Below are positions 27,649-37,724 of a stretch of 64,000 bases of DNA, piece by piece. The notes under the pieces are model-generated. The model was not told the origin of the DNA. It was given only the letters and a program-made list of their open reading frames with translations, and searched no databases. Source of the DNA: Pseudomonas putida (GTDB lineage Bacteria > Pseudomonadota > Gammaproteobacteria > Pseudomonadales > Pseudomonadaceae). How positions within the stretch are numbered: position 1 is the first letter of the stretch; each line of letters opens with the position of its first letter. Where the stretch lies: the NCBI RefSeq assembly GCF_001976065.1, contig NZ_MNAH01000001.1, positions 310,001 through 374,000 on the forward strand, read 5' to 3'. The translations under genes were made by a program, and so were the position numbers.

Positions 27649-28467
27649 TTAGCGCTTCAGCGAGGCCGGCAGGTGCGGCTGGATGGCCGTCAGCACTGCC
27701 TTGAAGCATTTGGTGTTGCCGGCAACGACGTGGCCTTTTTCAAGGAAGTCGTGACCGCCGGTGAAGTCGCTCACCAGGCCGCCTGCTTCCTGGATCAGCA
27801 GGGCGCCAGCGGCCATGTCCCACTCGGACAGGCCCGACTCCCAGAACGCGTCGAAACGGCCGGCAGCCACGTAGGCCAGGTCCAGGCTCGCCGAACCTGC
27901 GCGGCGGATGCCGGCGGTCTGGCCGACCAGGGCGCGGAACATGCCCAGGTAGTTGTCGAGGTTGTCCATCTGGTCGTCACGGAACGGGAAGCCGGTACCC
28001 AGCAGGGCGCCGTCCAGGCTGGTGCGACCGCTGACGCGCAGGCGACGGCCGTTCAGTTGAGCGCCGCGACCACGGCTGGCGGTGAATTCTTCCTGGCGAA
28101 CCGGGTCCAGGACCACGGCGTGTTCCAGGCGACCACGGTATTTGCAGGCGATGCTGACAGCGAAGTGAGGAATGCCGCGCAGGAAGTTGGTGGTGCCGTC
28201 CAGCGGATCGATGATCCACAGGTACTCTTCGCCTTCGATGCCGTTGCCGGCGTGCAGGCCGGTCTCTTCACCCAGGATCGAGTGGTTCGGGTAAGCCTTG
28301 CGCAGTGCGTCGATGATTTTCTGTTCGGCGGCGCGGTCCACCTCGGATACATAATCCTTGGCGTCTTTTTCGTCGACCTTGATGGTATCCAGGCGCTCGA
28401 TGGAGCGGAAGATCAATTCACTGGCGCTGCGGGCGGCGCGCAGCGCGATATTCAGCATGGGCTGCAT
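27649..28467 (-). CDS. suhB: Inositol-1-monophosphatase family protein SuhB
   Basis: A 272-residue Mg2+-dependent phosphatase. Metal-binding motifs are GEETG (about residues 66-70), WIIDPLDGTTNF (about 84-95) and WDMAAGALLIQEAGG (about 218-232). SuhB hydrolyses myo-inositol-1-phosphate and in bacteria also serves in rRNA antitermination complexes. It is divergent from trmJ as in other Pseudomonas. The terminator and a REP pair lie downstream. Confidence 0.95.
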   Translation of the reverse strand: MQPMLNIALRAARSASELIFRSIERLDTIKVDEKDAKDYVSEVDRAAEQKIIDALRKAYPNHSILGEETGLHAGNGIEGEEYLWIIDPLDGTTNFLRGIPHFAVSIACKYRGRLEHAVVLDPVRQEEFTASRGRGAQLNGRRLRVSGRTSLDGALLGTGFPFRDDQMDNLDNYLGMFRALVGQTAGIRRAGSASLDLAYVAAGRFDAFWESGLSEWDMAAGALLIQEAGGLVSDFTGGHDFLEKGHVVAGNTKCFKAVLTAIQPHLPASLKR

Positions 28468-28613
28468 GGATGTGTCACCTAAGGTTGTTAAAGAAAGCCG
28501 GGCATTCTATCAGAAAGTTTCTACAGGAGAAGGACGACGTTCGCTTTCATGGCTTAACGGTAGCTACAGCTGTAAGATTCGGCTCCCGATTATCGTGTTC
28601 GAGAGCGCCTCCC

Positions 28614-29384
28614 TTGCTGCAAAACATTCGTATCGTCCTGGTCAACACCAGTCATCCGGGCAATATCGGCGGGGCTGCGCGTGCCATGAAGAACATGGGC
28701 CTGTCGCGCCTGGTGCTGGTTGAACCGCGCCTGTTCCCGCACCACGAGGCCGATGCCCGCGCTTCCGGTGCCGGTGACATCCTTGAAAACGCGCAAGTCG
28801 TCGCCACCTTGGAAGATGCCCTGGTCGGTTGCAACCTGGTGCTTGGCACCAGCGCTCGCGACCGGCGCATTCCCTGGCCGCTGCTCGATCCGCGCGAATG
28901 CGGCACGAAGGTGGTCGAGGAGGCCGGGCAGGGCGCCGAGATCGCCCTGGTGTTCGGTCGTGAAGATTCCGGCCTGACCAACGAAGAGTTGCAGCGATGT
29001 CATTATCACGTGCACATCCCATCAGACCCTGGGTTCAGCTCGCTGAACCTTGGGGCGGCGGTGCAGGTGTTGAGTTATGAAGTGCGCATGTCCTGGTTGG
29101 CGGCCCAAGGTCAGCCGACCAAGGTCGAGAAGGAAGAGGTGGCATCGGTCAAAAGCGCTGAGCTGGCGACCATGGATGAACTGGAGCGATTCTATGAACA
29201 CCTGGAACAAACCCTGGTGGCCATCGAGTTCCTCGATCCGGAAAAACCACGGCACTTGATGGCGCGCCTGCGCCGGTTGTACGGACGCAGCTCGGTCAGC
29301 CGGGCGGAAATGAATATTTTGCGTGGCATCCTCACGGAAACCCAGAAAGCGGCCCGTGGTGAGCTTCTTAAGCGGAAGGATTAA
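28614..29384 (+). CDS. trmJ: tRNA (cytidine/uridine-2'-O)-methyltransferase TrmJ
   Basis: A 256-residue SPOUT methyltransferase that 2'-O-methylates position 32 of tRNAs. The SPOUT knot motifs are [19 protein letters not shown] (near residue 11), [15 protein letters not shown] and [18 protein letters not shown] choose the TTG at 28614 ([11 protein letters not shown]), because the family begins right there; the open frame upstream shows no homology. It overlaps cysE (TAATG). Confidence 0.92.
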   Translation: MLQNIRIVLVNTSHPGNIGGAARAMKNMGLSRLVLVEPRLFPHHEADARASGAGDILENAQVVATLEDALVGCNLVLGTSARDRRIPWPLLDPRECGTKVVEEAGQGAEIALVFGREDSGLTNEELQRCHYHVHIPSDPGFSSLNLGAAVQVLSYEVRMSWLAAQGQPTKVEKEEVASVKSAELATMDELERFYEHLEQTLVAIEFLDPEKPRHLMARLRRLYGRSSVSRAEMNILRGILTETQKAARGELLKRKD

Positions 29385-29386
29385 TG

Positions 29387-30163
29387 ATGTTTGAGCGTTT
29401 GCGTGAAGATATCCAGAGCGTATTCCATCGAGACCCGGCGGCGCGTAACGCTTTTGAAGTCCTGACCTGCTACCCCGGCATGCATGCCATCTGGATTCAC
29501 CGTCTGTCGGCCATGCTGTGGCGTGCGGACCTGAAGTGGCTGGCGCGGCTGGTGTCGAACTTCGGCCGCTGGCTGACCGGGATCGAGATCCATCCGGGGG
29601 CCAAGGTCGGTCGACGCTTCTTCATTGACCATGGCATGGGTATCGTCATCGGTGAAACCGCCGAAATCGGCGATGACGTGACCATCTATCAGGGCGTGAC
29701 CCTGGGCGGTACCAGCTGGAACAAAGGCAAGCGCCACCCGACGCTGGGTGATGGCGTGGTGGTCGGTGCCGGTGCCAAGGTGCTGGGTCCGTTCACTGTC
29801 GGTGCCGGTGCCAAGGTCGGCTCCAACGCCGTGGTAACCAAGGAAGTGCCGCCGGGTGCCACGGTGGTGGGCATTCCGGGACGAATCATCGTCAAGCCCG
29901 ACCAGGAGCTGGACGCCAAGCGCAAGGCCATGGCCGAGAAGATCGGCTTTGATGCCTACGGCGTGACGGAAGACATGCCGGACCCGGTGGCGCGTGCCAT
30001 CAACCAGCTGCTCGATCATCTGCAGGCAGTCGACGGGCGCCTGGAGGGGATGTGCGGAGCGTTGAAGGATCTGGGCAGTAATTACTGTGCGAAAGACCTG
30101 CCTGAGCTGCGCGAAGAAGATTTCGCCTGTGTGAAGGACAAGGATCAGAGTCAGGCCAGCTAA
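29387..30163 (+). CDS. cysE: Serine O-acetyltransferase
   Basis: A 258-residue left-handed beta-helix acetyltransferase. The hexapeptide-repeat region ([33 protein letters not shown], then [13 protein letters not shown]) is clear. It makes O-acetylserine for cysteine synthesis. Cysteine is the sulfur source for IscS encoded just downstream, so the cysE-isc linkage is sensible. An ATG three bases earlier is an alternative start. Confidence 0.95.
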   Translation: MFERLREDIQSVFHRDPAARNAFEVLTCYPGMHAIWIHRLSAMLWRADLKWLARLVSNFGRWLTGIEIHPGAKVGRRFFIDHGMGIVIGETAEIGDDVTIYQGVTLGGTSWNKGKRHPTLGDGVVVGAGAKVLGPFTVGAGAKVGSNAVVTKEVPPGATVVGIPGRIIVKPDQELDAKRKAMAEKIGFDAYGVTEDMPDPVARAINQLLDHLQAVDGRLEGMCGALKDLGSNYCAKDLPELREEDFACVKDKDQSQAS

Positions 30164-30178
30164 ACCGCGTCGTGCCCT

Positions 30179-30258
30179 TCGCGAGCAGGCTCGCTCCCAC
30201 ATTGGACCGCGTCCCACTGGGTTGCACGGTCAACTGTGGGAGCGAGCCTGCTCGCGAA
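30179..30258. repeat. REP-like inverted pair
   Basis: A TTCGCGAGCAGGCTCGCTCCCAC copy and its inverse are about 35 bp apart, between cysE and the iscR promoter, in the orientation opposite to most other pairs (TTCGCG outermost). Confidence 0.88.
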
Positions 30259-30328
30259 GAACGATAACGCGGTACTGCTGGCTGTATACGGCCAGCCTTT
30301 GCTATGATGCTGCCGCTCTTTTGCGGGT

Positions 30329-30386
30329 AATCCTGACTAAAGTACTAGGTCTTATAGTTGACTTAAATACTCGGGAATTGCATACT
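30329..30386 (+). promoter_or_regulatory. iscR promoter with tandem IscR-type sites
   Basis: The box ATAGTTGACTTAAATACTCG (from 30354, extending to 30378) closely fits the type-1 IscR consensus (ATASYYGACTRWWWYAGTC...). A second, weaker copy (AATCCTGACTAAAGTACTAG, from 30329) sits exactly 25 bp upstream. The promoter TTGACT (30358-30363)-17 bp-CATACT (30381-30386) overlaps the first box, so bound [2Fe-2S]-IscR would block RNA polymerase, as in the E. coli iscR autoregulation model. Confidence 0.75.
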
Positions 30387-30417
30387 CGCCTCATTCCGAA
30401 CTCCGTGGTAATTGTCC

Positions 30418-30909
30418 ATGCGACTGACTACAAAAGGCCGATACGCCGTGACCGCCATGCTCGACCTGGCGTTGCACGCGCAGCACGGGCCCGTGTCCCT
30501 GGCCGATATCTCCGAGCGCCAAGGCATCTCCCTGTCCTACCTCGAGCAGCTGTTTGCCAAATTGCGCCGCAGCAATCTGGTGTCCAGCGTCCGCGGTCCA
30601 GGCGGCGGCTACCAGCTGTCTCGCGACATGCAAGGTATCCAGGTCGCCCAGGTGATCGATGCGGTGAACGAATCGGTCGATGCGACCAAATGCCAGGGCC
30701 AGGGTGATTGCCATCAGGGCGACACCTGCCTGACCCACCACTTGTGGTGCGATCTGAGCCTGCAGATTCACGAATTTCTGAGCGGTATCAGCTTGGCTGA
30801 CCTTGTGACTCGCCGTGAGGTGCAAGAAGTAGCCCAGCGTCAGGATCAACGCCGTTGCAACAGCAAGGCGCCACGCCTGGACAAGATTGAAGCGTCCGCC
30901 GTCGAATGA
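30418..30909 (+). CDS. iscR: Fe-S cluster assembly transcription factor IscR
   Basis: A 163-residue Rrf2-family repressor/activator. It starts [17 protein letters not shown], has the winged-helix region ([27 protein letters not shown]) and the three cluster cysteines in C-x5-C-x5-C spacing ([14 protein letters not shown]) plus the ligand His shortly after. It senses cluster availability and controls its own operon through the sites at the promoter. ATG 30418 is preferred to a TTG two codons earlier. Confidence 0.97.
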   Translation: MRLTTKGRYAVTAMLDLALHAQHGPVSLADISERQGISLSYLEQLFAKLRRSNLVSSVRGPGGGYQLSRDMQGIQVAQVIDAVNESVDATKCQGQGDCHQGDTCLTHHLWCDLSLQIHEFLSGISLADLVTRREVQEVAQRQDQRRCNSKAPRLDKIEASAVE

Positions 30910-30959
30910 CAGCCAGAGAGCTAGCGGCACGCCAGCCAGCCTGATTTAGGAGATAGTCC

Positions 30960-32174
30960 ATGAAATTGCCGATTTACCTTGATTACTCAGCGACTACCCC
31001 GGTTGATCCGCGTGTCGCGCAAAAGATGAGTGAATGCCTGCTGGTCGACGGAAACTTCGGTAACCCGGCGTCCCGTTCCCACGTGTTTGGCTGGAAAGCC
31101 GAAGAGTCCGTCGAAAACGCCCGTCGTCAGGTGGCCGACCTGGTCAATGCCGACCCGCGTGAAATCGTCTGGACCTCCGGTGCCACCGAATCCGACAACC
31201 TGGCAATCAAGGGTGCGGCACATTTCTATGCCACCAAAGGCAAGCACCTGATCACCACCAAGATCGAGCACAAGGCTGTCCTGGACACCATGCGCCAGCT
31301 GGAGCGTGAAGGCTTCGAAGTCACCTACATCGAGCCTCGCACCGACGGCCTGGTCACTCCAGAGATGATCGAAGCCGAACTGCGCGACGACACCATCCTG
31401 GTGTCGGTGATGCACGTGAACAACGAAATCGGCACCATCAACGACATCGCTGCGATCGGTGAACTGCTGCGCGCCAAGGGCATCCTGTTCCACGTCGACG
31501 CCGCTCAGTCCACTGGCAAGGTCGAGATCGACCTGCAGAAACTGAAAGTCGACATGATGTCGTTCTCCGCCCACAAGACCTACGGTCCTAAAGGCATCGG
31601 CGCCCTGTACGTCAGCCGCAAGCCGCGCGTACGTATCGAAGCGACCATGCACGGCGGCGGTCACGAGCGCGGAATGCGTTCCGGCACCCTGGCGACCCAC
31701 CAGATCGTCGGCATGGGCGAAGCGTTCCGTGTGGCCAAGGAAGACATGGCTGCCGAGAACGTGCGCATCAAGGCCTTGAGCGACCGTTTCTACAAGCAGG
31801 TCGAGCACCTGGAAGAGCTGTACGTCAACGGCAGCCTGACTGCCCGCGTTCCGCACAACCTGAACCTGAGCTTCAACTACGTTGAAGGCGAGTCGCTGAT
31901 CATGGCGCTCAAGGACCTGGCGGTTTCGTCCGGTTCGGCCTGCACCTCGGCGTCCCTGGAGCCTTCGTACGTACTGCGCGCCCTGGGCCGCAACGACGAA
32001 CTGGCACACAGCTCGATCCGCTTCACCTTCGGCCGTTTCACCACCGAAGAAGAAATCGATTATGCCGCGCAGAAAGTTTGCGAGGCCGTTACCAAGCTGC
32101 GCGCTTTGTCGCCGCTGTGGGACATGTACAAAGACGGCGTCGATATCTCGAAGATCGAGTGGGCGGCACACTAA
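30960..32174 (+). CDS. iscS: Cysteine desulfurase IscS
   Basis: A 404-residue PLP enzyme supplying sulfur from cysteine to IscU and tRNA thiolation. PLP lysine lies in [18 protein letters not shown] and the catalytic loop cysteine in [15 protein letters not shown] (about residue 328). It matches the IscS group (long loop), not SufS. It follows iscR by 50 bp. Confidence 0.98.
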   Translation: MKLPIYLDYSATTPVDPRVAQKMSECLLVDGNFGNPASRSHVFGWKAEESVENARRQVADLVNADPREIVWTSGATESDNLAIKGAAHFYATKGKHLITTKIEHKAVLDTMRQLEREGFEVTYIEPRTDGLVTPEMIEAELRDDTILVSVMHVNNEIGTINDIAAIGELLRAKGILFHVDAAQSTGKVEIDLQKLKVDMMSFSAHKTYGPKGIGALYVSRKPRVRIEATMHGGGHERGMRSGTLATHQIVGMGEAFRVAKEDMAAENVRIKALSDRFYKQVEHLEELYVNGSLTARVPHNLNLSFNYVEGESLIMALKDLAVSSGSACTSASLEPSYVLRALGRNDELAHSSIRFTFGRFTTEEEIDYAAQKVCEAVTKLRALSPLWDMYKDGVDISKIEWAAH

Positions 32175-32198
32175 ATGTAGAAGCCGCCAGATACGGCT

Positions 32199-32237
32199 CC
32201 TGTAGCGACGCGGCGACTGATGCAGCGCAGCTACAGG
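32199..32237 (+). other. Hairpin between iscS and iscU
   Basis: CCTGTAGC (32199-32206) and GCTACAGG (32230-32237) form a perfect 8-bp stem with a 23-nt loop in the 101-bp iscS-iscU gap. No T-run follows. It could be an RNA-processing or stability element or a decayed REP unit. Confidence 0.5.
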
Positions 32238-32275
32238 GTCTCAAGAGCGGCCCTGATGAGTGAGGATTGAGAATC

Positions 32276-32662
32276 ATGGCTTACAGCGAAAAGGTCATCG
32301 ACCACTACGAAAACCCGCGTAACGTCGGCAAGATGAATGCCGAAGACCCGGATGTCGGTACCGGCATGGTCGGCGCCCCGGCATGCGGCGACGTGATGCG
32401 CCTGCAGATCAAGGTCAACGAAGCCGGCATCATTGAAGATGCCAAGTTCAAGACCTACGGCTGCGGTTCGGCCATCGCTTCCAGCTCCCTCGCCACCGAG
32501 TGGATGAAGGGCAAGACCCTGGACGAAGCGGAAACCATCAAGAACACCCAGCTGGCTGAAGAGCTGGCCCTGCCGCCAGTGAAAATCCACTGCTCCGTGC
32601 TCGCCGAAGACGCCATCAAGGCTGCCGTTCGCGACTACAAGCAGAAGAAAGGCTTGATCTGA
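32276..32662 (+). CDS. iscU: Fe-S cluster scaffold IscU
   Basis: A 128-residue scaffold ([16 protein letters not shown]) with the three ligand cysteines ([27 protein letters not shown]) and the HscA-binding LPPVK motif. It starts at the ATG at 32276. Confidence 0.98.
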   Translation: MAYSEKVIDHYENPRNVGKMNAEDPDVGTGMVGAPACGDVMRLQIKVNEAGIIEDAKFKTYGCGSAIASSSLATEWMKGKTLDEAETIKNTQLAEELALPPVKIHCSVLAEDAIKAAVRDYKQKKGLI

Positions 32663-32696
32663 CTTTCAGTTTTTGGCGACGAGTAAGGAGTCACCG

Positions 32697-33020
32697 ATGG
32701 CTATCAGCATGACAGAAGCGGCTGCTCGACACGTGCGGCGCTCCCTCGACGGGCGCGGCAAGGGTGAAGGGATCCGCCTGGGTGTTCGCACCACAGGCTG
32801 TTCCGGCCTTGCCTACGTGCTGGAGTTTGTCGACGAGGTGGTTGCAGAGGACCAGGTGTTCGAGAGTCACGGCGAGAAAGTGATCATCGATCCCAAGAGC
32901 CTGGCCTACCTGGACGGCACCGAGCTCGATTTCGTCAAGGAAGGGTTGAACGAAGGCTTCAAGTTCAACAACCCCAACGTGCGCGGTGAATGTGGCTGCG
33001 GCGAAAGCTTCAACATCTGA
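32697..33020 (+). CDS. iscA: Fe-S cluster A-type carrier IscA
   Basis: A 107-residue A-type carrier ([17 protein letters not shown]) with the three conserved cysteines in [13 protein letters not shown] and GECGCGESF. It carries or delivers clusters made on IscU. Confidence 0.97.
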   Translation: MAISMTEAAARHVRRSLDGRGKGEGIRLGVRTTGCSGLAYVLEFVDEVVAEDQVFESHGEKVIIDPKSLAYLDGTELDFVKEGLNEGFKFNNPNVRGECGCGESFNI

Positions 33021-33028
33021 GGCTTGTC

Positions 33029-33550
33029 GTGGGTACTCCTTGTCATTTCGCTTTATTCGAGCTGCAACCGAGCTTCAATCTGGATCTCGATCAGCTGGCT
33101 ACGCGCTACCGTGAGTTGGCGCGCAGTGTTCATCCGGACCGCTTTGCCGACGCTTCCGAGCGGGAGCAGCGGCTGGCGCTGGAGCAATCCGCGAGCCTCA
33201 ACGAGGCCTACCAGACGCTCAAGAGTCCACCCAAGCGCGCGCGTTACCTGCTCGCCTTGAATGGTGGCGAGCTGCCGCTGGAAGTCACGGTGCATGATCC
33301 GGAGTTTCTGCTGCAACAGATGGAGTTGCGCGAAGAGCTCGAAGACCTGCAGGACAGCGCCGACCTCGATGGCGTCGCTGTCTTCAAGCGTCGCCTGAAG
33401 GCTGCCCAGGATGAACTGAACCAAAGCTTCGCAGCTTGCTGGAACGATGCTGCGCACCGCGAACAGGCCGAACGCCTGATGCGGCGCATGCAGTTCCTCG
33501 ACAAGCTCACCTACGAAGTGCGCCAGCTGGAAGAGCGCCTCGACGATTAA
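33029..33550 (+). CDS. hscB: Co-chaperone HscB
   Basis: A 173-residue J-domain protein with HPDRF (the HPD motif) in the N-terminal J-domain and a C-terminal coiled helical region that binds IscU. Translation starts at GTG (33029, [13 protein letters not shown]), 8 bp after the iscA stop. It stimulates HscA ATPase. Confidence 0.95.
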   Translation: MGTPCHFALFELQPSFNLDLDQLATRYRELARSVHPDRFADASEREQRLALEQSASLNEAYQTLKSPPKRARYLLALNGGELPLEVTVHDPEFLLQQMELREELEDLQDSADLDGVAVFKRRLKAAQDELNQSFAACWNDAAHREQAERLMRRMQFLDKLTYEVRQLEERLDD

Positions 33551-33601
33551 CCCAGTGCCGCTCCGGTCGCACGCTTGATATACAGATAAGTCCTGATAAC
33601 G

Positions 33602-35464
33602 ATGGCCCTACTGCAGATCGCCGAACCCGGCCAAAGTCCTCAACCGCACCAGCGTCGTCTGGCTGTGGGGATCGACTTGGGCACTACCAATTCGCTGGTC
33701 GCTGCATTGCGCAGTGGTCTTTCCGAGCCCCTGGCTGACGCACAAGGGCAGGTTATCCTGCCGTCCGCCGTGCGCTATCACGCCGATCGCGTCGAGGTTG
33801 GCGAATCCGCCAAGCTGGCTGCCGCCACCGATCCCCTGAACACCGTGCTGTCGGTCAAGCGCTTGATGGGTCGTGGTCTGTCCGACGTCAAGCAGCTGGG
33901 TGACCAACTGCCGTACCGCTTTGTCGGTGGCGAGTCGCACATGCCGTTCATCGACACCATCCAGGGCCCGAAAAGCCCGGTGGAAGTCTCCGCCGACATC
34001 CTCAAGGTCCTGCGTCAGCGTGCTGAAGCGACCCTGGGCGGCGAGCTGGTGGGCGCGGTGATCACCGTTCCGGCCTATTTCGACGACGCCCAGCGCCAAG
34101 CCACCAAGGACGCGGCCAAGCTGGCCGGCCTGAACGTGTTGCGCTTGCTCAATGAGCCGACTGCGGCCGCTGTGGCTTATGGTCTGGATCAGCACGCCGA
34201 AGGCCTGGTGGCCATTTATGACCTGGGCGGCGGCACTTTCGATATTTCGATTCTGCGCCTGACCGGCGGTGTCTTCGAGGTACTGGCTACCGGTGGCGAC
34301 AGCGCCCTGGGCGGCGATGACTTCGACCACGCGATCGCTGGCTGGATCATCGAGAGCGCCGGCCTGTCCGCCGATCTCGATCCGGGTGCGCAGCGTCAAC
34401 TGCTGCAAACCGCCTGCGCGGCCAAAGAAGCGCTGACCAATGCCTCGTCGGTCGAAGTGGTTCACGGCGACTGGAAAGCCGAACTGACCCGCGAAGCCTT
34501 CGACGCGTTGATCGAGCCGATGGTCGCCCGCAGCCTGAAAGCCTGCCGCCGCGCGGTACGTGATTCCGGTGTCGAGCTGGAAGACGTGCATGCGGTGGTC
34601 ATGGTTGGCGGTTCGACTCGCGTACCACGTGTTCGCGAAGCCGTGGCGGAAGCCTTCGGTCGCCAGCCCCTGACTGAAATCGACCCGGATCAAGTGGTGG
34701 CCATCGGTGCCGCGATCCAGGCCGATACCCTGGCTGGCAACAAGCGCGACGGCGATGAATTGCTGTTGCTGGACGTGATTCCGTTGTCCCTGGGCCTGGA
34801 AACCATGGGCGGCCTGATGGAGAAGGTGATTCCACGCAACACCACCATCCCCGTCGCTCGCGCCCAGGACTTCACTACGTACAAAGACGGCCAGTCGGCC
34901 ATGGCGATCCACGTGTTGCAGGGCGAGCGCGAGCTGATCAGCGACTGCCGTTCCCTGGCGCGCTTCGAATTGCGCGGTATTCCGGCGATGGTGGCCGGTG
35001 CGGCGAAGATTCGCGTGACCTTCCAGGTCGATGCCGATGGCTTGCTCAGTGTTTCCGCCCGCGAACTGGGTTCGGGTGTGGAAGCCAGCATCCAGGTCAA
35101 GCCGTCCTACGGCCTGACCGACGGCGAAATCGCCAAGATGCTCAAGGATTCGTTCCAGCACGCCAACGACGACAAGGTTGCCCGCGTATTGCGCGAGCAA
35201 CAGGTCGACGCCCAGCGCCTGATCGAGGCGGTGCAGGCTGCGCTGGAGGCCGACGGCGAGCGACTGCTCGATGCCGACGAGCGCATGGTCATCGACCTGC
35301 AGGTGCAGGAATTGACCGAACTGATGAAAGGTACCGATGGTTTCGCCATCGAGCAGCAGACCAAGCGTCTGTCGCAAGTGACCGACGCCTTTGCTGCCCG
35401 CCGCCTGGACTCGACGGTGAAAGCCGCGCTGGCGGGGCGCAACCTGAATGAGATTGAGGAATAA
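33602..35464 (+). CDS. hscA: Hsp70-type chaperone HscA
   Basis: A 620-residue Hsp70 homologue. Signatures are [14 protein letters not shown] (near residue 24), [14 protein letters not shown] and [17 protein letters not shown], then a substrate-binding domain and a helical lid. It releases clusters from IscU by recognising LPPVK. It follows hscB by 51 bp. Confidence 0.97.
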   Translation: MALLQIAEPGQSPQPHQRRLAVGIDLGTTNSLVAALRSGLSEPLADAQGQVILPSAVRYHADRVEVGESAKLAAATDPLNTVLSVKRLMGRGLSDVKQLGDQLPYRFVGGESHMPFIDTIQGPKSPVEVSADILKVLRQRAEATLGGELVGAVITVPAYFDDAQRQATKDAAKLAGLNVLRLLNEPTAAAVAYGLDQHAEGLVAIYDLGGGTFDISILRLTGGVFEVLATGGDSALGGDDFDHAIAGWIIESAGLSADLDPGAQRQLLQTACAAKEALTNASSVEVVHGDWKAELTREAFDALIEPMVARSLKACRRAVRDSGVELEDVHAVVMVGGSTRVPRVREAVAEAFGRQPLTEIDPDQVVAIGAAIQADTLAGNKRDGDELLLLDVIPLSLGLETMGGLMEKVIPRNTTIPVARAQDFTTYKDGQSAMAIHVLQGERELISDCRSLARFELRGIPAMVAGAAKIRVTFQVDADGLLSVSARELGSGVEASIQVKPSYGLTDGEIAKMLKDSFQHANDDKVARVLREQQVDAQRLIEAVQAALEADGERLLDADERMVIDLQVQELTELMKGTDGFAIEQQTKRLSQVTDAFAARRLDSTVKAALAGRNLNEIEE

Positions 35465-35466
35465 CG

Positions 35467-35808
35467 ATGCCGCAGGTCATTTTTCTGCCACACGAAAAGT
35501 TTTGCCCGGATGGCATGGTCGTGGAGGCTGAGCCGGGTATTTCCATCCTCGAACTGGCCCATGAGCACCACATCGAGATGGAAAGCGCTTGCGGCGGCGT
35601 CTGCGCCTGCACCACTTGTCACTGCCTGATTCGCGAGGGTTTTGACTCGCTGGAAGAAGCGGACGAGCTGGAAGAGGACTATCTTGATCGGGCCTGGGGT
35701 CTGGAGCCTGTGTCCCGCCTGGCCTGCCAGGCCAAGGTCGGCACCGAAGACCTGACCGTCGAAATTCCGAAGTACTCGCTCAACCACGCAGCCGAAGCGC
35801 CGCACTGA
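35467..35808 (+). CDS. fdx: Isc [2Fe-2S] ferredoxin
   Basis: A 113-residue adrenodoxin-type ferredoxin with ligands in CGGVCACTTCHC and a fourth Cys in LACQAKV. It donates electrons for cluster assembly. It is separated from hscA by 2 bp. Confidence 0.97.
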   Translation: MPQVIFLPHEKFCPDGMVVEAEPGISILELAHEHHIEMESACGGVCACTTCHCLIREGFDSLEEADELEEDYLDRAWGLEPVSRLACQAKVGTEDLTVEIPKYSLNHAAEAPH

Positions 35809-35822
35809 TCCAAGGAATTGTC

Positions 35823-36023
35823 ATGAGTCTCAAGTGGACTGATGTGCTGGAAATCGCGATCCAGCTGGCTGAAAGCAAGCCTGATGTTGACCCTATGTCG
35901 GTCAACTTCGTCGATCTGCGTAAATGGGTGATGGAATTGCCCGAATTCGACGACAAGCCTGAGCATTGTGGCGAAAAGGTCCTGGAGGCCATTCAGGCCC
36001 ACTGGATCGAAGAACGCGACTGA
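35823..36023 (+). CDS. iscX: Fe-S assembly protein IscX
   Basis: A 66-residue acidic protein (LKWTDVLEIAIQLAESKPDVDP, VNFVDLRKWVMELPEFDD) of the IscX family, which binds IscS and modulates desulfurase activity. It ends the isc cluster; the following hairpin likely terminates it. Confidence 0.95.
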   Translation: MSLKWTDVLEIAIQLAESKPDVDPMSVNFVDLRKWVMELPEFDDKPEHCGEKVLEAIQAHWIEERD

Positions 36024-36052
36024 GCCACGCTGCAGGTTAGGCAATACCCAAG

Positions 36053-36082
36053 AACCCGCGTATAATTCGCGGGTTTAATTTT
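36053..36082 (+). terminator. Terminator of isc operon, loop contains TATAAT
   Basis: AACCCGCG (36053-36060) pairs with CGCGGGTT (36068-36075), followed by TAATTTTT. The 7-nt loop is TATAATT, a perfect -10 element; with a -35-like sequence near 36037 it could belong to the ndk promoter. Confidence 0.65.
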
Positions 36083-36111
36083 TCGCAAATTACCGTTTCT
36101 GGAGTTACACC

Positions 36112-36537
36112 ATGGCTGTTCAACGTACTTTCTCCATCATCAAGCCTGACGCCGTTGCTAAAAACGTGATCGGCAAGATCACCACTCGCTTCGAAGACGC
36201 TGGCCTGCGCGTTGTAGCTTCGAAACTGAAGCAACTGTCCAAAGCAGAAGCCGAAGGCTTCTACGCTGAGCACAGCGAGCGCGGTTTCTTCGGCGACCTG
36301 GTTGCTTTCATGACCTCCGGTCCAGTGGTTGTTCAGGTTCTGGAAGGCGAAAACGCCATCGCTCGCAACCGTGAGCTGATGGGCGCTACCAACCCTAAAG
36401 AAGCGGCTGCCGGCACCATCCGTGCTGACTTCGCTGAATCGATCGACGCCAACGCCGTACACGGTTCGGACTCCGAAGCCGCTGCCGCTCGCGAAATCGC
36501 ATACTTCTTCGCAGCTACTGAAGTAACCACTCGCTAA
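36112..36537 (+). CDS. ndk: Nucleoside diphosphate kinase
   Basis: A 141-residue Ndk with [13 protein letters not shown] at the start and the active-site histidine in ANAVHGSDS (H117). It balances NTP pools. It has a likely promoter of its own and is followed by rlmN after 28 bp. Confidence 0.98.
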   Translation: MAVQRTFSIIKPDAVAKNVIGKITTRFEDAGLRVVASKLKQLSKAEAEGFYAEHSERGFFGDLVAFMTSGPVVVQVLEGENAIARNRELMGATNPKEAAAGTIRADFAESIDANAVHGSDSEAAAAREIAYFFAATEVTTR

Positions 36538-36565
36538 GCATTGGCTTAAGAGTGAAGGTGAATCC

Positions 36566-37708
36566 ATGACTACATCGACTGTAAAAACCAACCTGCTGGG
36601 TCTGACTCAACAGGAAATGGAAAAATTCTTCGACTCAATCGGGGAGAAGCGTTTCCGTGCCGGTCAGGTAATGAAATGGATTCACCACTTTGGCGTCGAT
36701 GATTTCGACGCCATGACGAACGTCAGCAAGGCCTTGCGCGAAAAGCTCAAGGCTGTTGCTGAGGTCCGTGGTCCAGAAGTGGTCAGCGAGGACATCTCCA
36801 GCGACGGCACCCGCAAGTGGGTGGTGCGCGTGGCGTCCGGCAGCTGCGTCGAGACCGTGTACATTCCCCAGGGCAAGCGCGGTACCTTGTGCGTTTCGTC
36901 CCAGGCAGGCTGTGCCCTGGATTGCAGTTTCTGCTCCACCGGCAAGCAAGGCTTCAATAGCAACCTCACCGCCGCCGAAGTCATCGGCCAGGTGTGGATT
37001 GCCAACAAATCCTTTGGCAGCGTCCCGGCGACCGTCGACCGTGCCATCACCAACGTGGTGATGATGGGCATGGGTGAGCCGCTGCTGAACTTCGACAACG
37101 TCATCGCGGCCATGCACCTGATGATGGACGACCTGGGCTACGGCATTTCCAAGCGCCGCGTGACCCTGTCGACCTCCGGGGTGGTACCGATGATCGATGA
37201 GCTGTCCAAGCACATCGACGTCTCCCTGGCGTTGTCCCTGCACGCACCGAATGACGCATTGCGTAACCAATTGGTGCCGATCAACAAGAAGTATCCGCTT
37301 AAGATGCTCCTCGAGTCGTGCCAGCGCTACATGTCGTCCCTGGGCGAAAAGCGCGTGCTGACCATCGAGTACACCTTGCTCAAGGACGTGAACGACAAGG
37401 TCGAGCACGCCGTTGAAATGATCGAGCTGCTCAAGAACATCCCGTGCAAGATCAACCTGATCCCGTTCAACCCGTTCCCGCACTCCGGTTACGAGCGGCC
37501 AAGCAACAACGCGATTCGTCGCTTCCAGGATCAGCTTCATCATGCCGGTTTCAACGTCACTGTCCGCACCACCCGTGGTGAAGACATCGATGCGGCCTGT
37601 GGCCAGTTGGTAGGACAGGTGCTGGATCGCACCCGTCGCAGCGAACGTTATATCGCCGTGCGTGAACTGAGCGCCGACAACGATATGGCGTCGAACGCTG
37701 CGAAGTAA
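36566..37708 (+). CDS. rlmN: Dual-specificity 23S rRNA/tRNA adenine-C2 methyltransferase RlmN
   Basis: A 380-residue radical SAM enzyme that methylates A2503 of 23S rRNA and A37 of some tRNAs. The CxxxCxxC cluster is CALDCSFC (about residues 115-122); the C-terminal methyl-carrying cysteine is in DAACGQL. It is a Fe-S enzyme encoded just after isc. Confidence 0.97.
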   Translation: MTTSTVKTNLLGLTQQEMEKFFDSIGEKRFRAGQVMKWIHHFGVDDFDAMTNVSKALREKLKAVAEVRGPEVVSEDISSDGTRKWVVRVASGSCVETVYIPQGKRGTLCVSSQAGCALDCSFCSTGKQGFNSNLTAAEVIGQVWIANKSFGSVPATVDRAITNVVMMGMGEPLLNFDNVIAAMHLMMDDLGYGISKRRVTLSTSGVVPMIDELSKHIDVSLALSLHAPNDALRNQLVPINKKYPLKMLLESCQRYMSSLGEKRVLTIEYTLLKDVNDKVEHAVEMIELLKNIPCKINLIPFNPFPHSGYERPSNNAIRRFQDQLHHAGFNVTVRTTRGEDIDAACGQLVGQVLDRTRRSERYIAVRELSADNDMASNAAK

Positions 37709-37724
37709 TCAAGAGAGGATCTCT

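Noticed and set aside
33608..35377. 589-codon open frame antisense to hscA
   Set aside because: High GC opens the opposite frame; the protein is low-complexity Gln/His/Arg-rich with no domain, and hscA is unambiguous.
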